From assembly GCF_000018065.1 (NCBI RefSeq), contig NC_009840.1, positions 1,116,001 through 1,180,000 on the forward strand: 64,000 nt of DNA. Reading direction: 5' to 3'. Both the position numbers and the translations under genes were made by a program. This DNA comes from Prochlorococcus marinus str. MIT 9215. GTDB lineage: Bacteria > Cyanobacteriota > Cyanobacteriia > PCC-6307 > Cyanobiaceae. Position 1 is the first letter of the stretch; each line of letters begins with the position of its first letter. This document shows positions 62,472-64,000 of this stretch, piece after piece. The notes under the pieces were generated by a model that saw nothing but the letters and a program-made list of their open reading frames with translations, ran no database searches and had not been told where the DNA came from.

Positions 62472-62996
62472 TTACGCCAATGCGGGAATTTCACCCTTAA
62501 GCTGAGAAGCCCATGTTTCAAGACGTGAATCGGTCAAATCGGATTCACTATCCTCATCAAGAGGTAATCCGCAAAAGCTTTCTCCAATAACACTTTTAGA
62601 TTCATCAAATGTATAAGTAGATTTATCTACATAACCTACCATTTCTGCACCTGCTTTAATGAAGTAGCTATGAAGCTCTTCCATTGCATCACAATAGTTT
62701 TCTGTGTAGGTAGAAGAATCTCCTAAACCAAAAATTGCAACTTTTTTCCCTGATAAACTTAATTCACCAATATCCTCTAAAATTGAATCCCATGCAGTTC
62801 CTGACCTTTCTTCATCCGCACCAGTATTCCAAGTAGGAATGCCACAGATAATTCCATCAAGACCTTCAAATTCTGAAAGATCATCTACATCAGATACATC
62901 TTTAGGTGATTCTGCTGAAGAAATAAAGTTGTGAAGACGATCAGCTACGTCTTCAGTTTTTCCGGTTGTAGTTGCGTAATAAATTCCTACAGTCAT
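62472..62996 (-). CDS. isiB: Flavodoxin
   Basis: A 174-residue long-chain flavodoxin. The FMN-phosphate loop is YYATTTGKTEDVA, with CGIPTWNTGADEERSGTAWD and GLGDSSTYTENYCDAMEELH around the isoalloxazine ring. It replaces ferredoxin as PSI electron acceptor when iron is scarce. It is upstream of the Pcb gene on the same strand (143 bases between), as in isiAB-like loci. Confidence 0.97.
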   Translation of the reverse strand: MTVGIYYATTTGKTEDVADRLHNFISSAESPKDVSDVDDLSEFEGLDGIICGIPTWNTGADEERSGTAWDSILEDIGELSLSGKKVAIFGLGDSSTYTENYCDAMEELHSYFIKAGAEMVGYVDKSTYTFDESKSVIGESFCGLPLDEDSESDLTDSRLETWASQLKGEIPALA

Positions 62997-63135
62997 AACT
63001 TCAATTTGTTTACATTAAAATCATAAAATCTAAAAACGTTAAATTAATTTCCAGAAAAACTTTTTCATGTAAAATTTTATACCAATCAAGGTAAGAAAAT
63101 TTTTCAAGAGCAATTTCTAAAGCATTTAAAACATC

Positions 63136-63867
63136 GTGACTGACAAATTTCAAACTAATATCAACAATCTTGTTGAAGAATTCAATCTAAATGGGCCGAA
63201 AAGATTAAAATTAATTGTATTATTTGGTTTATTGGGAGATTTTGATAGCTTTGAATACGCAATAAATTTGAAAAGATTTATCGATAATGATCAAGATAAA
63301 AATTTAGATATTTTTGCAATTGCTATTGGGAACAAACATGGAAAAGAAAAATTCTGTAACTTTACTGGCTTTCCTAGAGAAAATTTAATAGTCGTTTCAA
63401 ATAACCAAATTCATAAAAATCTTAAAGTTTCAAGAGGATTAGATATTGGTTTAGGAGGTTGGATAAATATGCTTTTAATGTTATCTGGAATAAACTCTTT
63501 TAAAACAATCAGAGAAGTTATTAGAGGTTATCTCGGAGACCGCAAAGCAAAGCAAATCTATTCAGAATTTGACAACATTGAAATTTTAAAATTTCTAAAA
63601 TTTTCAGGAAATTCATTTAGAAAGGTTTTTGGTGATGGTTATTTGAGACCATTTGAATTGGCAACATTTAGATTAAATAACATGAATGAAATAATTCAAA
63701 ATTGGAGTGATTATATTCTTAACGAAGAATACCTTCCTCAAAGAGGGGCTTCTTTTCTTTTGAACAATAAAAATCAAGTAATTTATAAATTTTTTTCAAA
63801 TGATGTGCTTGGATATTCATCAAATATGAGGGATCCCCTAGGATTTTTGACTGATTTAATTAAATAA
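63136..63867 (+). CDS. AhpC/TSA-like (peroxiredoxin-like) family protein
   Basis: A 243-residue soluble protein starting with GTG at 63136. LIVLFGLLGDFDSFEYAINL, IFAIAIGNKHGKEKFCNFTG and LPQRGASFLLNNKNQVIYKF resemble the thioredoxin-fold AhpC-TSA_2 family found in cyanobacteria. The single Cys in KFCNFTG is not in a CxxC pair, and no peroxidatic-Cys motif is seen, so peroxidase activity is doubtful. Confidence 0.65.
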   Translation: MTDKFQTNINNLVEEFNLNGPKRLKLIVLFGLLGDFDSFEYAINLKRFIDNDQDKNLDIFAIAIGNKHGKEKFCNFTGFPRENLIVVSNNQIHKNLKVSRGLDIGLGGWINMLLMLSGINSFKTIREVIRGYLGDRKAKQIYSEFDNIEILKFLKFSGNSFRKVFGDGYLRPFELATFRLNNMNEIIQNWSDYILNEEYLPQRGASFLLNNKNQVIYKFFSNDVLGYSSNMRDPLGFLTDLIK

Positions 63868-63885
63868 TAGTTTTAAAATAATTTT

Positions 63886-64000
63886 ATGAATATTGATATA
63901 TTTGGATATTTTGCAGCGATTTTAACAACAGCAGCATTTCTACCTCAATTGATAAAAACTTTAAAAACAAAAAAGGCGGATGATGTTTCTTTGACAACAT
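63886..64000 (+). CDS. SemiSWEET-type transporter, 3' end cut by the window
   Basis: The first 38 residues, MNIDIFGYFAAILTTAAFLP then QLIKTLKTKKADDVSLTT, contain the PQ-loop motif (PQLIKTLKTKKADDVS) of MtN3/SWEET proteins. SemiSWEETs are about 90-residue dimeric sugar transporters with three helices; the remaining two lie outside the window. Confidence 0.82.
   Translation, partial: MNIDIFGYFAAILTTAAFLPQLIKTLKTKKADDVSLTT

Noticed and set aside
1-64000. CRISPR arrays, insertion sequences, transposases or integrases
   Set aside because: None was seen; no regularly spaced repeats and no recombinase-like protein is encoded in the window.

Overview
The window reads as a chromosomal segment of a high-light-adapted marine Prochlorococcus. 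The supporting signs are very AT-rich DNA with short intergenic spaces, prochlorophyte antenna (Pcb) and high-light-inducible (Hli) genes, the gene order psbD-psbC-maf-cobQ, Ycf4 and Ycf39 assembly factors, PetM, and many small cyanobacteria-only proteins (DUF1651, DUF2839, DUF3303, DUF3386, DUF3764, DUF1824). Strain assignment cannot be made from the sequence alone.

Layout. About 1-14 kb is an accessory-looking region. It holds an Hli gene, an RluF-type pseudouridine synthase, an SRAP/YedK protein, many microproteins of 27-100 residues, a tRNA 3'-end-like remnant, a candidate ncRNA with its own promoter and terminator, and an unusual cluster of tiny membrane proteins (9.3-11.5 kb). One cluster member ends in a cytochrome b559 beta (PsbF)-like segment that lacks the haem-ligand histidine. 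A divergent Nramp-type transporter follows. About 15-19 kb carries a sodium symporter, a SelO-like pseudokinase, a decayed cupin gene and a frameshifted small gene. At 20.1-20.9 kb is a tight operon of three Hli genes. From 22.5 to 47.9 kb the window is mostly core genome: ychF, a membrane-fusion protein, polA, cysS, dxr, the pnt transhydrogenase operon, NTRC, infA, ycf39, petM, ilvN, a cyclophilin, ycf4, psbD-psbC, maf, cobQ and a ferredoxin. From 48 to 64 kb it mixes envelope and iron-related genes: a beta-barrel protein, a Yfr2/Cyano-1-like ncRNA, rhomboid, tRNA-Ser(CGA), an iron-binding protein with a nearby PKHD hydroxylase, a porin, glyQ, a MIF-like tautomerase, a Pcb antenna next to flavodoxin, and a SemiSWEET gene cut by the window end.

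How genes work together. PSII is represented by D2, CP43, Ycf39 and Hli proteins; PSI assembly by Ycf4; the b6f complex by PetM; redox by NTRC, ferredoxin, flavodoxin and transhydrogenase. The substrate-binding protein at 54 kb and the Pcb-flavodoxin pair at 61-63 kb both suggest iron-limitation physiology.

Most notable observations: (1) the photosystem-mimicking microprotein locus at 9.3-11.5 kb; (2) a 218-codon cyclophilin gene whose only well-placed start codon is ATA; (3) several small genes and RNAs that routine ORF calling would miss; (4) genes caught in decay, including a cupin gene with TGA codons where tryptophan is expected.
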